A DNA stretch of 64,000 nt from Sphingopyxis sp. MSC1_008 (GCF_023197165.1 NZ_JALPRD010000003.1:62001-126000), one strand, 5' to 3'; shown: positions 7,906 through 16,575, counted from the first letter of the stretch. Notes: a model not told the origin generated them from the letters alone. Translations and numbers: made by a program.

Positions 7906-9305
7906 GGATGATCGAAGCGCAGCTTCATTCGCCGCGTCCGCGCTTTCGCACCGCGACGCGCGTTGCGATCGTCGGCGCGGGTTTCTCGGGGACCTTGCTC
8001 GCGATCAACCTGCTCGAACAGCCCGATGTCGAGGTGCTGCTGATCGAGCGCGACCGGCACCGGATGGGCGCCGGGGTCGCGTACAGCAGCACCGAAACCT
8101 CGCACCTGCTCAACGTCCGCGCGGGCAATATGAGCGCCTTCGCCGACCGGCCCGATCATTTCTGCGAGTGGCTCGCCGCGCGCGGGCTCGGCTGCGAGGC
8201 GGCGTTCGTGACGCGCGCGACCTATGGCCGCTATTTGCGCGAGACGCTGCGCGCGGCGATGGAAAAATATGGCCGGCGGCTGAAGCTCGTCGACGACGAG
8301 GTGCTCGATATCGAGGAGAAGCGCGGGCAGGTCACGCTCGGGCTCGTCAACGGCGGGCTGATCGAGGCCGACCGCGCGGTGCTCGCGATCGGCAATCTGC
8401 CGCCGCACGACCCGCCCGCGATCGAGGGCGCGCATCTGCCGTCGCATCGCTATATCGGCGATCCGTGGGCGAGCGCGTTCGAGGAGGGGCTGGGCAAAGA
8501 GGCGCCAGTGCTCATCGTCGGCACGGGGCTCACCGCGGTCGACGTGATCCTGCGGCTCGCGGCACACGGCCACGAAGGACCGATCACCGCGCTGTCGCGC
8601 CGCGGGTTGCGCCCGCATCGCCATATCGACGGGCTCCCGCGCCCCAAGCCGGTGCTTGCCAAACCCGCGCCCGATCTTTCCGAACTGGTGCGCTGGGCGC
8701 GGGGCGAAGCGAAGGACCGCGATTGGCGGCTTGTCGTCGATTCGATCCGCCCGATCACGCAGATGATGTGGTCGGCCGCCGAGGCCGACAAGCGCGCGCG
8801 CTTCCTGCGCCATCTGCGCCCCTTCTGGGATGTCCATCGCCACCGACTCGCGCCTGAGGTCGCCGACGGGATCGACGCGCTTGTCGCGTCGGGGCAGCTC
8901 CATTTCCGCGCGGGCAAGATCGCGCATGTCGCGGTCGAACCCGACGCGCTCGCCGTCGCGTGGCTGCCGCGCGGCGAAGCCGAGTTGGTGACGACGCGCG
9001 CGGCGCGGATGATCAATTGCACCGGGCCGCAGGGCGACCTGCTGCGTTCGTCGGACCCGCTGGTGAAGCGCCTGCTCGGGGCGCGGCGTATCCGCCCCGA
9101 TGCGCTCCGCCTCGGGCTCGATATCGACCGCGACGGCCATATCGTCGATGCGTCGGGGCGTTCGTCGGAACATATCCTCGCGATCGGCCCGATGACGCGC
9201 GGTGACCTGTGGGAAGTCGTCGCGGTGCCCGACATCCGCAACCAGGTGAGCGCGCTCGCGCGCCGCCTCGTCAACGCGCACTGGACGGGCGGCGAAGGGC
9301 TTTAG
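7902..9305 (+). CDS. FAD/NAD(P)-binding oxidoreductase
   Basis: 467 residues with an N-terminal FAD motif (GAGFSG, residues 25-30), an acidic residue ending the second strand (LLIERD), a mid-protein second dinucleotide segment (VLIVGTGLTAVDVILRL) and a C-terminal FAD-closing region. The layout matches the FAD-NAD(P)-binding family (PF13454-like) whose substrates are mostly unknown. ATG at 7902 overlaps the dioxygenase stop. In this setting it may oxidise a sulfur compound or supply an accessory hydroxylation; that is inference. There is no signal peptide, so it is cytoplasmic. Confidence 0.8.
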   Translation: MRMIEAQLHSPRPRFRTATRVAIVGAGFSGTLLAINLLEQPDVEVLLIERDRHRMGAGVAYSSTETSHLLNVRAGNMSAFADRPDHFCEWLAARGLGCEAAFVTRATYGRYLRETLRAAMEKYGRRLKLVDDEVLDIEEKRGQVTLGLVNGGLIEADRAVLAIGNLPPHDPPAIEGAHLPSHRYIGDPWASAFEEGLGKEAPVLIVGTGLTAVDVILRLAAHGHEGPITALSRRGLRPHRHIDGLPRPKPVLAKPAPDLSELVRWARGEAKDRDWRLVVDSIRPITQMMWSAAEADKRARFLRHLRPFWDVHRHRLAPEVADGIDALVASGQLHFRAGKIAHVAVEPDALAVAWLPRGEAELVTTRAARMINCTGPQGDLLRSSDPLVKRLLGARRIRPDALRLGLDIDRDGHIVDASGRSSEHILAIGPMTRGDLWEVVAVPDIRNQVSALARRLVNAHWTGGEGL

Positions 9306-9333
9306 GCTCTTCGCCCCAAAAAACTCTTCCCCT

Positions 9334-9363
9334 TGCATCCACCGGCGCGCGTCGTGCCGTCTA
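9334..9363 (+). promoter_or_regulatory. Candidate ECF-sigma promoter
   Basis: TGCATCC at 9334-9340 is followed after 17 bases by CGTCTA (9358-9363). The spacing and the CGTCTA -10 element have the geometry of ECF-sigma promoters, and the site sits ahead of the operon that encodes an ECF sigma factor, as expected for autoregulation. The match is by eye only. Confidence 0.4.
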
Positions 9364-9502
9364 GTCCGTGATCGGCCTTCGCGCCGGTCCGGGCGGCGGC
9401 TTCGCGAGGCGGTTGGTATGTGCTCCCCGGTGCAGATCATCCCCGCCTTGCCGGAGGCCGCCGCCTGTGGTTTCACCATGCCGAGCGGCATGAAGGAGAG
9501 AT

Positions 9503-10105
9503 ATGTCGATGGACCTGATGATCACGACGGCCGCTGCCGCCACTGCCGCGGCCCCCGCGTTGCCGCCCGCTGCGACGGTGACGGTGCCCGTTACGGCCGC
9601 GCAGTCGATCGGCCCCGCCGACATCGCCGCCTATATCGATCCGCGCGACATCGCCGCGTTCATGCCCGCGCCGCCGCCGACCACCGAACTGGTTGCGATC
9701 AGCGACAGGTTCTTCGGCTGGCTCGAAAATATCACGATGGTCGCGCTGTTCGTTGTCGGCTTTTTCCTGCTCGCGCGACTGCTTCACGCGTGGATGCTCC
9801 ACCGCTCGATCCGCCGCGCGCTCGAGGCGAAGTCGGACGCCGTCAGCCCGCTGATCGACAAGCTCAACAAGCCTTATGAACATCTCGGCGGCCAAAACTC
9901 CGATACGCCGGGCGACGATCGCAACGCGTTGGTGTTGCTCGCGATCGGGCTGGCGATGGCGGGCTTCGGGCTGATCCAGGGGAATGAGCAGCTGATCCGC
10001 GTTTCATCGGGCGCCGCGCTATTCCCCGCTTTTGTCGGCATTGCGCTCCTCGTCCGCCGCCGCCTTGCGCGCGCCGCGGCCCTTGAGGAGCGCAACGCTG
10101 CGTGA
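9503..10105 (+). CDS. Membrane protein in ECF-sigma operon
   Basis: 200 residues, starting at the ATG at 9503 with AAGGAG 5 bases away. The N-terminal 60 residues are Ala/Pro/Thr-rich. Three hydrophobic segments follow, at about 76-96, 142-158 and 168-185, with a charged linker (RSIRRALEAKSDAVSPLIDKL) between the first two. The last coding stretch overlaps the frame of the sigma factor. I do not recognise a characterised family; membrane proteins of this sort often sit beside ECF sigma factors and may act in sensing. Function unknown. Confidence 0.7.
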   Translation: MSMDLMITTAAAATAAAPALPPAATVTVPVTAAQSIGPADIAAYIDPRDIAAFMPAPPPTTELVAISDRFFGWLENITMVALFVVGFFLLARLLHAWMLHRSIRRALEAKSDAVSPLIDKLNKPYEHLGGQNSDTPGDDRNALVLLAIGLAMAGFGLIQGNEQLIRVSSGAALFPAFVGIALLVRRRLARAAALEERNAA

Positions 10106-10637
10106 TGAGGCCAGCGCCGATGAAGATTGGGCCCTCAACCAGCGTGTTGCCGGGGGAGATCGCGCCGCTTTCCAGCTCCTCGTGCTGCGGCATGAAGGGC
10201 GATTGCGCGCCTTCCTGTCGCGTGCCGCCGGATGCGACGCCGACGATCTGGCGCAGGAAGCCTTTGTCCGCGCGTGGCAGCGCGCGGGCGAATATCGGGG
10301 GCAGGGGAGTTATGCGGCGTGGGTCATGGGGATCGGCTGGCGGCTGTTCCTCGACCAGCGGCGCACCGCGCGGCGGCGCGAAGGACTCTTGGGAGGTGAG
10401 GATAGCGCAAGTTCGACCGATCCGCGGCCGGCAAGCGACGCCGCGATCGACGCCGGCCGGCTGCTCGCCGCGCTGTCGCCGCAGGAGCGCGCCGCGCTCA
10501 TCTTATGCTTCGGCCATGGCTGGTCGCACGGCGAGGCGGCCGCGATCATGGGCTTGCCGCTCGGCACGCTCAAATCACTCGTCTTGCGCGGGCGGGCAAA
10601 GGCGCAGAAGATGATCGGCGAAGGAGCGGACGCATGA
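10083..10637 (+). CDS. ECF-type RNA polymerase sigma factor
   Basis: A sigma-70 family regulator of the extracytoplasmic-function class, about 180-185 residues. Region 2 is seen in DADDLAQEAFVRAWQRAGEY and region 4 in LSPQERAALILCFGHGWSHGEAAAIMGLPLGTLKSLVLRGRAK. No ATG is available: in-frame candidates are TTG at 10032, 10041 and 10083, and CTG at 10098. The AGGAG at 10086-10090 points to the CTG, while TTG 10083 is the nearest conventional start, so the true start is uncertain by a few codons. It overlaps the preceding membrane-protein gene and is linked by ATGA to the next gene. Confidence 0.85.
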   Translation: MRSATLRDEASADEDWALNQRVAGGDRAAFQLLVLRHEGRLRAFLSRAAGCDADDLAQEAFVRAWQRAGEYRGQGSYAAWVMGIGWRLFLDQRRTARRREGLLGGEDSASSTDPRPASDAAIDAGRLLAALSPQERAALILCFGHGWSHGEAAAIMGLPLGTLKSLVLRGRAKAQKMIGEGADA

Positions 10638-10957
10638 CGGCGCCGGACGATCAGACCATCGACGCGATGCTGGCCGCGATGCTGGCGCCGCCCGAACGGC
10701 CGGGCGATCGCGGCTTTGCATTTGGCGTCGAGCGCGCGATCGATGCGCAGGCGGCCTATGCGCGCGCGCGGAGGCGTTTCTGGCGCAGCTTCGCGTTCGA
10801 GGCGCTGGCAGTCGGCGCGCTGCTTGCGGCGCTGTGGCTTCTGTCGTCGGCGCCTTTGCTCGCGCCGCTGGCGGGGGCGACGCATTGGGGGCTCGCGCCG
10901 CCCTTGCTCCTCATCCTACTATTGTGGTTCGGAACGCAGCGCTGGCGCCAAACTTAG
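10634..10957 (+). CDS. Short membrane protein coupled to the sigma factor
   Basis: 107 residues, ATG at 10634 overlapping the sigma stop (ATGA). An acidic N-terminus (MTAPDDQTID) and an amphipathic segment precede two membrane helices (about 53-70 and 84-99). Its position directly after an ECF sigma suggests an anti-sigma or sensor role, but it lacks the Cys/His zinc motif of ZAS anti-sigma factors and is short. That role is therefore inference. Confidence 0.65.
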   Translation: MTAPDDQTIDAMLAAMLAPPERPGDRGFAFGVERAIDAQAAYARARRRFWRSFAFEALAVGALLAALWLLSSAPLLAPLAGATHWGLAPPLLLILLLWFGTQRWRQT

Positions 10958-10973
10958 CTGGCGCCAGCGCTGC
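10936..10973. terminator. Convergent hairpin terminator
   Basis: A perfect 14-bp inverted repeat (10936-10949 against 10960-10973) with a 10-base loop that contains the stop codon of the plus-strand gene. It lies between converging genes and has no T tract on either side, so it probably acts as a shared 3' end or barrier. Confidence 0.5.
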
Positions 10974-10976
10974 TGG

Positions 10977-12695
10977 TCAGGCGTCTTCCTCGCTGTCTTC
11001 GGTTTCCGCGACGACCGCGCCCGGACGCGGCTTGCGGCCGCGCGGCGCCGCGGGAATTGCGGGCTGCGCGGCGGGTTCGATCGCCGCTGCGCCCTTGACG
11101 AGGGCGTCGAGCGATCCGCCGTCGAAGCCGAGCTCCTTCATCAGGCTGTCGATCACCGGCGCCTGCGCGCGGTAAGCGAGCGCCGCCGATACGGCGTTGC
11201 TGGCGAGATTTCCGCCGCCGTCGCCATTTCCGCCGCCGCTTGAGGTGCCGCCGCCGGTCTGGTTGATTCCGTCGACCTGGATAATCTTGATCGAATCGAT
11301 CGCTTCCATCGGCTTGGCGGCTTCGCGCACGACCTCAGGCAATACCTTGAGCAGCGCCATCTTGGTCTGGAGCGAAATCTGATTCGACGACAACAAATTT
11401 GCCGCTTCGTTGATCGCGCGCTGGCCCGCCGCCTCGACTTCGAAACGGATGCGCGCGGCTTCGGCGCGCAGCTTTTCGGCTTCGGCCTGACCTTCGGCTT
11501 CGAGCCGCACCGCTGCAGCGCGGTTCGCCGCGGCTTCCTTTTCGGCTTCGGCCTCGACCTTCACCGAAATCGCCTGCCGCTCGGCTTCCTTGGCGGCCTC
11601 GATCAGCTCGATGCGCTTCGAACGCTCGGCAACCTCGGTTTCTCGCGCGGTGGCGACCTGTTCCTCGGCGGCGACCGCGATCGCGCGCGCGGCGTCGGCT
11701 TCGCCGCGCGCCTGACTTTCGTCGCGGCTCTTGTTCTGGATCAGGATCTGCTGTTCCTGCCGCGCGAGTTCGATCGCCTGTTCCTGCGCGATGCGCGCTT
11801 CCTCGATCGCGCGGTCGGCCTCGATCTGCTTGGCGTCGACCAGCTGTTTCGCCTGAATGCGTGCGTTGTCCGCCTCTTGGTTGCGCTGCGCCTGCTCGCG
11901 CGCGATTTCGGCGGCCTGCGCGGCGCGGCGCATCTCGACCTCGCGCTCCTGCTCCAGTCGGGCGAATTCATTGTCGCGCGAAATTTCGAAGCTGCGTTTG
12001 TCGGCTTCCAGATTCTTGGTCTCGATCTGGACGCGCGTGTCCTGTTCGATATCGTTGCGCGCCTTCTTGCGCAGTTCGATCTGCTCGGTCAGCTTGGTCA
12101 GGCCCTCGGCGTCGAAGGCGTTATTGGCGTTGAAATGCTCGATCGACGTCTGGTCGAGCCCGGTCAGCGACACCGATTCGAGTTCGAGCCCGTTCATCGA
12201 CAGGTCGTTCGAGCTGACTTGCTGCACCTTCTGGACAAAGTCGGCGCGCTGTTCGTGGAGCTGGTTCATCGTCATGCCCGCAGCGACCGAGCGCAGCGCG
12301 TCGACGAACTTGCCCTCGACGAGGTCCTTCAGCGCCTCGGGATTCATCGTGCGCAGGCCGAGTGTCTGGGCGGCCATCGCGATCGATCCCGCATCGGGGC
12401 GGACGCGGACGTAGAATTCGGCCTTCACGTCGATGCGCAGGCGATCGAGGGTGATCAGCGCGTCGACATTCTTGCGTTCGACGGCGAGCCGGACGGTGTT
12501 CATGTTCACCGGCATCGTTTCGTGGAGCACGGGGAGGACGAGCGCCCCGCCGTTCATGATCACACGCTCGCCCCGAAATCCGGTACGGACAAATGCAATT
12601 TCCTTGGTCGCGCGATGATAAAGCCGCGTAACAATCAATCCCAGTATCAGGAGCGCGGCAAGCCCGATGCCGGCGTAAATAGCAATTTCAATCAT
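10977..12695 (-). CDS. Flotillin/SPFH-domain protein (YqiK-like)
   Basis: 572 residues. An N-terminal membrane anchor (about 4-24) is followed by a PHB/SPFH domain (about 25-200) and a very long Glu/Ala-rich coiled coil (about 210-430). The C-terminal part has a Gly/Ser-rich linker and a basic/acidic tail (RGRKPRPG ... EDSEEDA). Such proteins form membrane microdomain scaffolds. It is last in a minus-strand series with a YqiJ-like membrane protein, an XpaC-like protein and TelA, a grouping tied to envelope stress and toxic anions. The family is clear; the specific role is inferred. Confidence 0.88.
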   Translation of the reverse strand: MIEIAIYAGIGLAALLILGLIVTRLYHRATKEIAFVRTGFRGERVIMNGGALVLPVLHETMPVNMNTVRLAVERKNVDALITLDRLRIDVKAEFYVRVRPDAGSIAMAAQTLGLRTMNPEALKDLVEGKFVDALRSVAAGMTMNQLHEQRADFVQKVQQVSSNDLSMNGLELESVSLTGLDQTSIEHFNANNAFDAEGLTKLTEQIELRKKARNDIEQDTRVQIETKNLEADKRSFEISRDNEFARLEQEREVEMRRAAQAAEIAREQAQRNQEADNARIQAKQLVDAKQIEADRAIEEARIAQEQAIELARQEQQILIQNKSRDESQARGEADAARAIAVAAEEQVATARETEVAERSKRIELIEAAKEAERQAISVKVEAEAEKEAAANRAAAVRLEAEGQAEAEKLRAEAARIRFEVEAAGQRAINEAANLLSSNQISLQTKMALLKVLPEVVREAAKPMEAIDSIKIIQVDGINQTGGGTSSGGGNGDGGGNLASNAVSAALAYRAQAPVIDSLMKELGFDGGSLDALVKGAAAIEPAAQPAIPAAPRGRKPRPGAVVAETEDSEEDA

Positions 12696-12758
12696 GACTC
12701 ACCCGTTGCTGTCGATTCGCGCCTCCGGAATTGGAAGCCCCCCGCATGGATATTAGGG

Positions 12759-13385
12759 TCAGTCGAGCCGGGGTAAATAGAAATCGCCGCGGGTAAAGCC
12801 TTTGAATATATCGCCTTCCCGCTTGACGAGCAGCACGCTCTCGCCGGTCTGAAAAACCTGATCGGCGCTGTCGGGTTCGACCATGATCTGGTGCGGCTGG
12901 CCATGCGGATCGGTCACGCGCGCGCGCGCAGGATGCCCGAGGCGGGCGGTTCCGATGCTGATCTCGGCAAAAAGCCCGACCAGCTCGTCGCGTTCGATCG
13001 CGGTGGTTTCGAGGCCGGGCAGGATGCGCGCGACGAGGCGCGCCGCGCCGCCCGCCACCGGAAGCGCGGCGACGGCGGTCAGCGGAACCATCAGCAGGTT
13101 CGTGCCGGGACCGCCGGTCAGCGCGGGCATCAACTGTTGCAGCCCGAGCCCGAGCGCGCCGAACAGCGCGAGAAAGATCACCAGCCACATCAGGAAAGGG
13201 ACGCGCCCGATCCCGGCCCAGGCGAGCAAACTATCGGCAAAGCCGATATCTCCGTCGGTATCGCCATGCATGTCGGCATCGATATCGCCCGCGAGCCCGA
13301 TCGCCTGCACGGCGCCGATCAGCAGCATCAGCAGCAACGCCGAGCTGAAGACGATATTTTCGGGCGCGAGAAACTGGTCGAACAT
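12759..13385 (-). CDS. YqiJ-like membrane protein with OB-type C-terminal domain
   Basis: 208 residues. Membrane helices lie at about 10-32, 60-85 and 95-115, with an Asp-rich loop (DIDADMHGDTDGDIGF) between the first two. The C-terminal soluble part (about 125-208) has the look of the NfeD/YqiJ OB fold. In other bacteria YqiJ-like proteins are partners of YqiK flotillins, and here the gene sits 63 bases before the flotillin gene. No strong ribosome binding site is visible before ATG 13385. Confidence 0.8.
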   Translation of the reverse strand: MFDQFLAPENIVFSSALLLMLLIGAVQAIGLAGDIDADMHGDTDGDIGFADSLLAWAGIGRVPFLMWLVIFLALFGALGLGLQQLMPALTGGPGTNLLMVPLTAVAALPVAGGAARLVARILPGLETTAIERDELVGLFAEISIGTARLGHPARARVTDPHGQPHQIMVEPDSADQVFQTGESVLLVKREGDIFKGFTRGDFYLPRLD

Positions 13386-13439
13386 CAGCGTCTATGTGAC
13401 CGCGCGTGCGCCGCTTGGCAAGCGGTGCCGCAGATGGGA

Positions 13440-14159
13440 TTACGCCGGGTCTTCGCCCTCAAGTCCCTGATATTTGAGCTGGAGATAGCGTTCGCGCGTT
13501 GCGAGCTTGTCGAGTTCGCCCGCGGCGAGGCTGCGCGCGGCATTGCCGATCTCGCTTTCGAGCATTTTTAGCCCCCCGACGAGCGTTTCGTCGGGGGTGC
13601 GGCCGGCGTGGGCTTCGGTGCGCAGCCCAGCGGGAATGCGCTGATAGCCCGCGACCAGCTCGGGTAGATCCTCGCCGACGAGCTTGCGGATATTTGCCGC
13701 CGCGGGGCTTGATGCGTCGAGCGTCTGGAGCTGCGGCGCGAGCAGGTCGAGCTGGACGCCGATACCGTCGACGAGCTGGCGCGCCGGCGCGGGGAGCGCG
13801 GGGCGCTGCGCCTCGAGCCAGATTTCGGTGCGGCCCGCGAGCTGCTTGAGGTCGGCCTTGGGCAGATCGGCCTGGCGCGGCTCGGGGAAGGGCGAGCGGC
13901 CGAACAGCACCGCGACGCCGACCAGGAGGATGAACAAGGCGAGCAGACCGGTGAAGCCGAGCGGCTGGATCAGCGCGCCAAACACCGCGGCGCCGATCAG
14001 CACGATCCCGCCCGCGATCAGCACACGGCCGAGCTTCTTGTAGAGATGCTGGCGGCGCAGCGCGACGCTCTTGGTGCCGATCGGACGGCGGCGTTCGCGC
14101 GACCGTTCGATCGCCGAGGCGGCCGAAATGCGGATCTTGTCGACTTCGCTCATGCTCAT
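13440..14159 (-). CDS. XpaC-like membrane-associated protein
   Basis: 239 residues with two adjacent membrane helices (about 46-66 and 67-86) and a helical cytoplasmic domain (about 100-235). It lies 8 bases downstream of the telA-like gene, the same pairing seen between xpaC-type and telA-type genes in other bacteria. That pairing, rather than a catalytic motif, is the basis of the call. The biochemical role of this family is unknown. MSMSEV offers two possible ATG starts two codons apart. Confidence 0.65.
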   Translation of the reverse strand: MSMSEVDKIRISAASAIERSRERRRPIGTKSVALRRQHLYKKLGRVLIAGGIVLIGAAVFGALIQPLGFTGLLALFILLVGVAVLFGRSPFPEPRQADLPKADLKQLAGRTEIWLEAQRPALPAPARQLVDGIGVQLDLLAPQLQTLDASSPAAANIRKLVGEDLPELVAGYQRIPAGLRTEAHAGRTPDETLVGGLKMLESEIGNAARSLAAGELDKLATRERYLQLKYQGLEGEDPA

Positions 14160-14167
14160 TTTTTGCC

Positions 14168-15379
14168 TTAGCCTTCGAGCGACGCGAGCGGGCTGTCGGC
14201 GCCACCGACGCTGGCCTGCGCCTGGCTCGCACCCTCGGCGCGCGCGATATAGCCCTTCGACTTCGCGACCTCGCCCTCGAGCGTCGTCACGGTCGTCTTC
14301 ATGCTGTCGAGCGCCTTCAGCTTGAAGGTGTCGATCGCATCCATCGTGTCATAGATATTCTGGAACGCGCGCTGGAGCGTTTCCATCGGGATCGTGCTCG
14401 ACGCCGCTTGCTCGTGGATGCGCGCGGTATTGTCCTTCAGCATCTTCGACGTGCCGTCGATGATGTTCGCGGTGGTCGTGTTGAGCGCGGTGATCTGTTC
14501 GAGCACGAGCTTCTGGTTGGTCATCGCCTGCGCGACGGTAATCGCGGTCTTCAAGGCGCCGACGGTCGTGGTCGAAGCGCGGTCGACGCCCTTCACCAGC
14601 TCGACATTATTCTTTTTGACGAGGTCGAGCGCGAGATAGCCCTGCACCGTCACCGCCATTTGCGTCAGCAAGTCCTGCGTCCGCTGGCGCGCGTAGAACA
14701 GCGCATTCTCACGGATCACCTTGGCTTTCGCGGGGTCGACGCCGTCGAGTTCGGTCGCCTTCGCTTCAAGCTTCGCGTCGAGCGTGCCCGCGATGTGGAC
14801 CATCTGTTCCAGCTTGCCCATCGCTTCCCACAGCTTGCGCCGCTCGACGTCGATGGCGGCATTGTCCATGAGCAGTTCGTCCTTGCCGTTCGACAAGGCG
14901 GTCAGGATGCCGCCGATATGCGTCTGCGCGCTACGATATTGCGCGAAATAATTGCCGACCTTGTTGCCGAGAATCTTGTCGAAAAAGCCGCGCTTGCTCA
15001 GCAGCTTGCCGTTCGCCGAGGGGTCGAGCCGCTCGACCGTGTTGCGAAGCTCGATCAGGTTCATGCCGATGTCGGTGTCGCGGTCCATCGCCTTGATCGG
15101 GCGGTCGAGGAAGCGGTTCGACTGGTTCGCCGCCTCCAGCATTTCCTTGCGGCCCATATTGGTGATCTGGTCGACCTTTTGGCCGAAGGCGGGCGAGTTG
15201 ACGTCCTGCGCGACGAGGTCGTCGATGAAGCCATCGACGCGCTCCTCGAGCTTCGATTTCTGCTCGGTCGACAGCGGCACCAGTCCTGCCGCCTTTTCGG
15301 GGGAAACCGCGGGAACGGGTTCGGGCGGGGTCAGCTTCAGCTCGTCGGTCGCGGTTGCCGTCGCGGTCAGTTCGCTCAT
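14168..15379 (-). CDS. TelA-family toxic-anion resistance protein
   Basis: 403 residues, almost entirely alpha-helical and without membrane segments or signal peptide. The central region (RKEMLEAANQSNRFLDRPIK, then the RTQDLLTQMAV and ITALNTTTANIIDGTSKML stretches) matches the TelA family (PF05816), linked to tellurite and other toxic-anion or envelope stress. GGAAGGAAGACGA precedes ATG 15379. It is the promoter-proximal gene of a four-gene minus-strand set with XpaC-, YqiJ- and YqiK-like products. Its mechanism is not established for the family. Confidence 0.88.
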   Translation of the reverse strand: MSELTATATATDELKLTPPEPVPAVSPEKAAGLVPLSTEQKSKLEERVDGFIDDLVAQDVNSPAFGQKVDQITNMGRKEMLEAANQSNRFLDRPIKAMDRDTDIGMNLIELRNTVERLDPSANGKLLSKRGFFDKILGNKVGNYFAQYRSAQTHIGGILTALSNGKDELLMDNAAIDVERRKLWEAMGKLEQMVHIAGTLDAKLEAKATELDGVDPAKAKVIRENALFYARQRTQDLLTQMAVTVQGYLALDLVKKNNVELVKGVDRASTTTVGALKTAITVAQAMTNQKLVLEQITALNTTTANIIDGTSKMLKDNTARIHEQAASSTIPMETLQRAFQNIYDTMDAIDTFKLKALDSMKTTVTTLEGEVAKSKGYIARAEGASQAQASVGGADSPLASLEG

Positions 15380-15445
15380 TCGTCTTCCTTCCAGCCACCC
15401 AAGTCAGAAAATGGGCCGCCTGCCTATATGGCATGCGTATCTGTG

Positions 15446-16456
15446 TTATTCAAGCACCACACCCTGTCCCGATCGCAGCACCGGCGCGATCCATGCGGAC
15501 AGGATCAGTTGCGCCATATGATAGACGAGGATCGGAACGAGCACCATGCCGGCGATGGCTGGCGGGAAAAGCGTCGCGGCGAGCGGCGCGCCGACCGCAA
15601 TGCTCTTTTGCGCGCCCGAAAACAGCAGGGTTATGCGGTCGGGCCGCGCGAGCTTCAACAGCGCGCCGAGCGACCAGGCACCGCCAAAGGACAGCGCGAG
15701 CAGCGCCGCGACCGCCGCGAACACGACGGCAATCTCGCGCCCGTCGAGCAGGCCCCAGATTCCCGCGACGACCGCGGCCGAGAAGGCGACATAGACTGCG
15801 ATCGCAATCGCGGTGCGATCCATAAATGTCGCGAGGCCGCGATGGGCGAGCACCCACGGCCATAGCCAGCGCTGGACGAGCTGTCCGGCGACGAAGGGTA
15901 GGAGCAGGATCGAGACGATACGCAGCACCGCCTCGCCATGGATTTCGCCCTCGGCTCCGGCGAGCAGCGCGAAAAGCAGGGGCGAGAGGGCGACACCGCT
16001 GAGGTTGAGCAGCGCCGCCGCGACGACGCTCGCCGCGACATTGCCGCCCGCAAGGCTGCTCGCCGCGGTCGCCGACTGGACGGTCGAGGGCAGGATGCCG
16101 AGGAAGAGGAAACCGAGCGCGAGCGTTGCGGGAAGCAGCGGTGCGGTCGCAGCCTGCGCCGCGAGGCCCAGCAGCGCCATCAAGCCGAAACAGAAAGCGA
16201 GCGCGCTCCCCTGCAGCTTCCAGTTGCGGACGCCGTGGAACACCTCGTCGCGCGGCAGGCGCACGCCGTTGAGGAAGAAGAGGAAGATGATCGCCGCGGT
16301 CGAAATGCCCTGCGCGATCGGGACCGCAGCACCGCGCACCGGGAACAGGCTCGCGAGCAGGATCGTCGCGAACAATATGGGGACGAAGCGGTCGGGAAAG
16401 ATGCGGGACAGCATTGATGCGAGCGATGGCGAGAGGAATGTGGATTGGCAAGTCAC
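15446..16456 (-). CDS. Bile acid:sodium symporter (SBF-like) family transporter
   Basis: 336 residues with about nine or ten hydrophobic helices. The pattern FPDRFVPILFATILLAS at the N-terminus, ILPSTVQSATAASSLAGGN in the middle and GAQKSIAVGAPLAATLF later is characteristic of the SBF-like/YfeH branch (PF13593). GTG at 16456 is preferred because GAGGAAGGAAGAG precedes it; the ATG 14 codons later has no such site. The natural substrate, probably an organic anion, cannot be predicted. Confidence 0.87.
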   Translation of the reverse strand: MTCQSTFLSPSLASMLSRIFPDRFVPILFATILLASLFPVRGAAVPIAQGISTAAIIFLFFLNGVRLPRDEVFHGVRNWKLQGSALAFCFGLMALLGLAAQAATAPLLPATLALGFLFLGILPSTVQSATAASSLAGGNVAASVVAAALLNLSGVALSPLLFALLAGAEGEIHGEAVLRIVSILLLPFVAGQLVQRWLWPWVLAHRGLATFMDRTAIAIAVYVAFSAAVVAGIWGLLDGREIAVVFAAVAALLALSFGGAWSLGALLKLARPDRITLLFSGAQKSIAVGAPLAATLFPPAIAGMVLVPILVYHMAQLILSAWIAPVLRSGQGVVLE

Positions 16457-16475
16457 CTATCGCTCTTCCTTCCTC

Positions 16476-16553
16476 CGTTCGCATCGAGCGAAGTCGAGAT
16501 GCCCCGAAGGAGCGCGCTGTCGATGGGTGTCTCGACTTCGCTCGACACGAACG
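16476..16553. repeat. 26-bp imperfect inverted repeat (REP-like)
   Basis: Left arm 16476-16501 and right arm 16528-16553 match as inverted copies with only four differences, sharing the core TCGAGCGAAGTCGAGA, with 26 bases between. It lies between divergent genes. The sequence type is a familiar sphingomonad intergenic palindrome; it could form a hairpin or cruciform. Confidence 0.7.
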
Positions 16554-16575
16554 GGAATGGGGTTAAGCAGGCGTG

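Noticed and set aside
10977-12695. SPFH gene as a phage-defence component
   Set aside because: Its neighbours are TelA, XpaC- and YqiJ-like proteins; there is no nuclease, NTPase or other effector.
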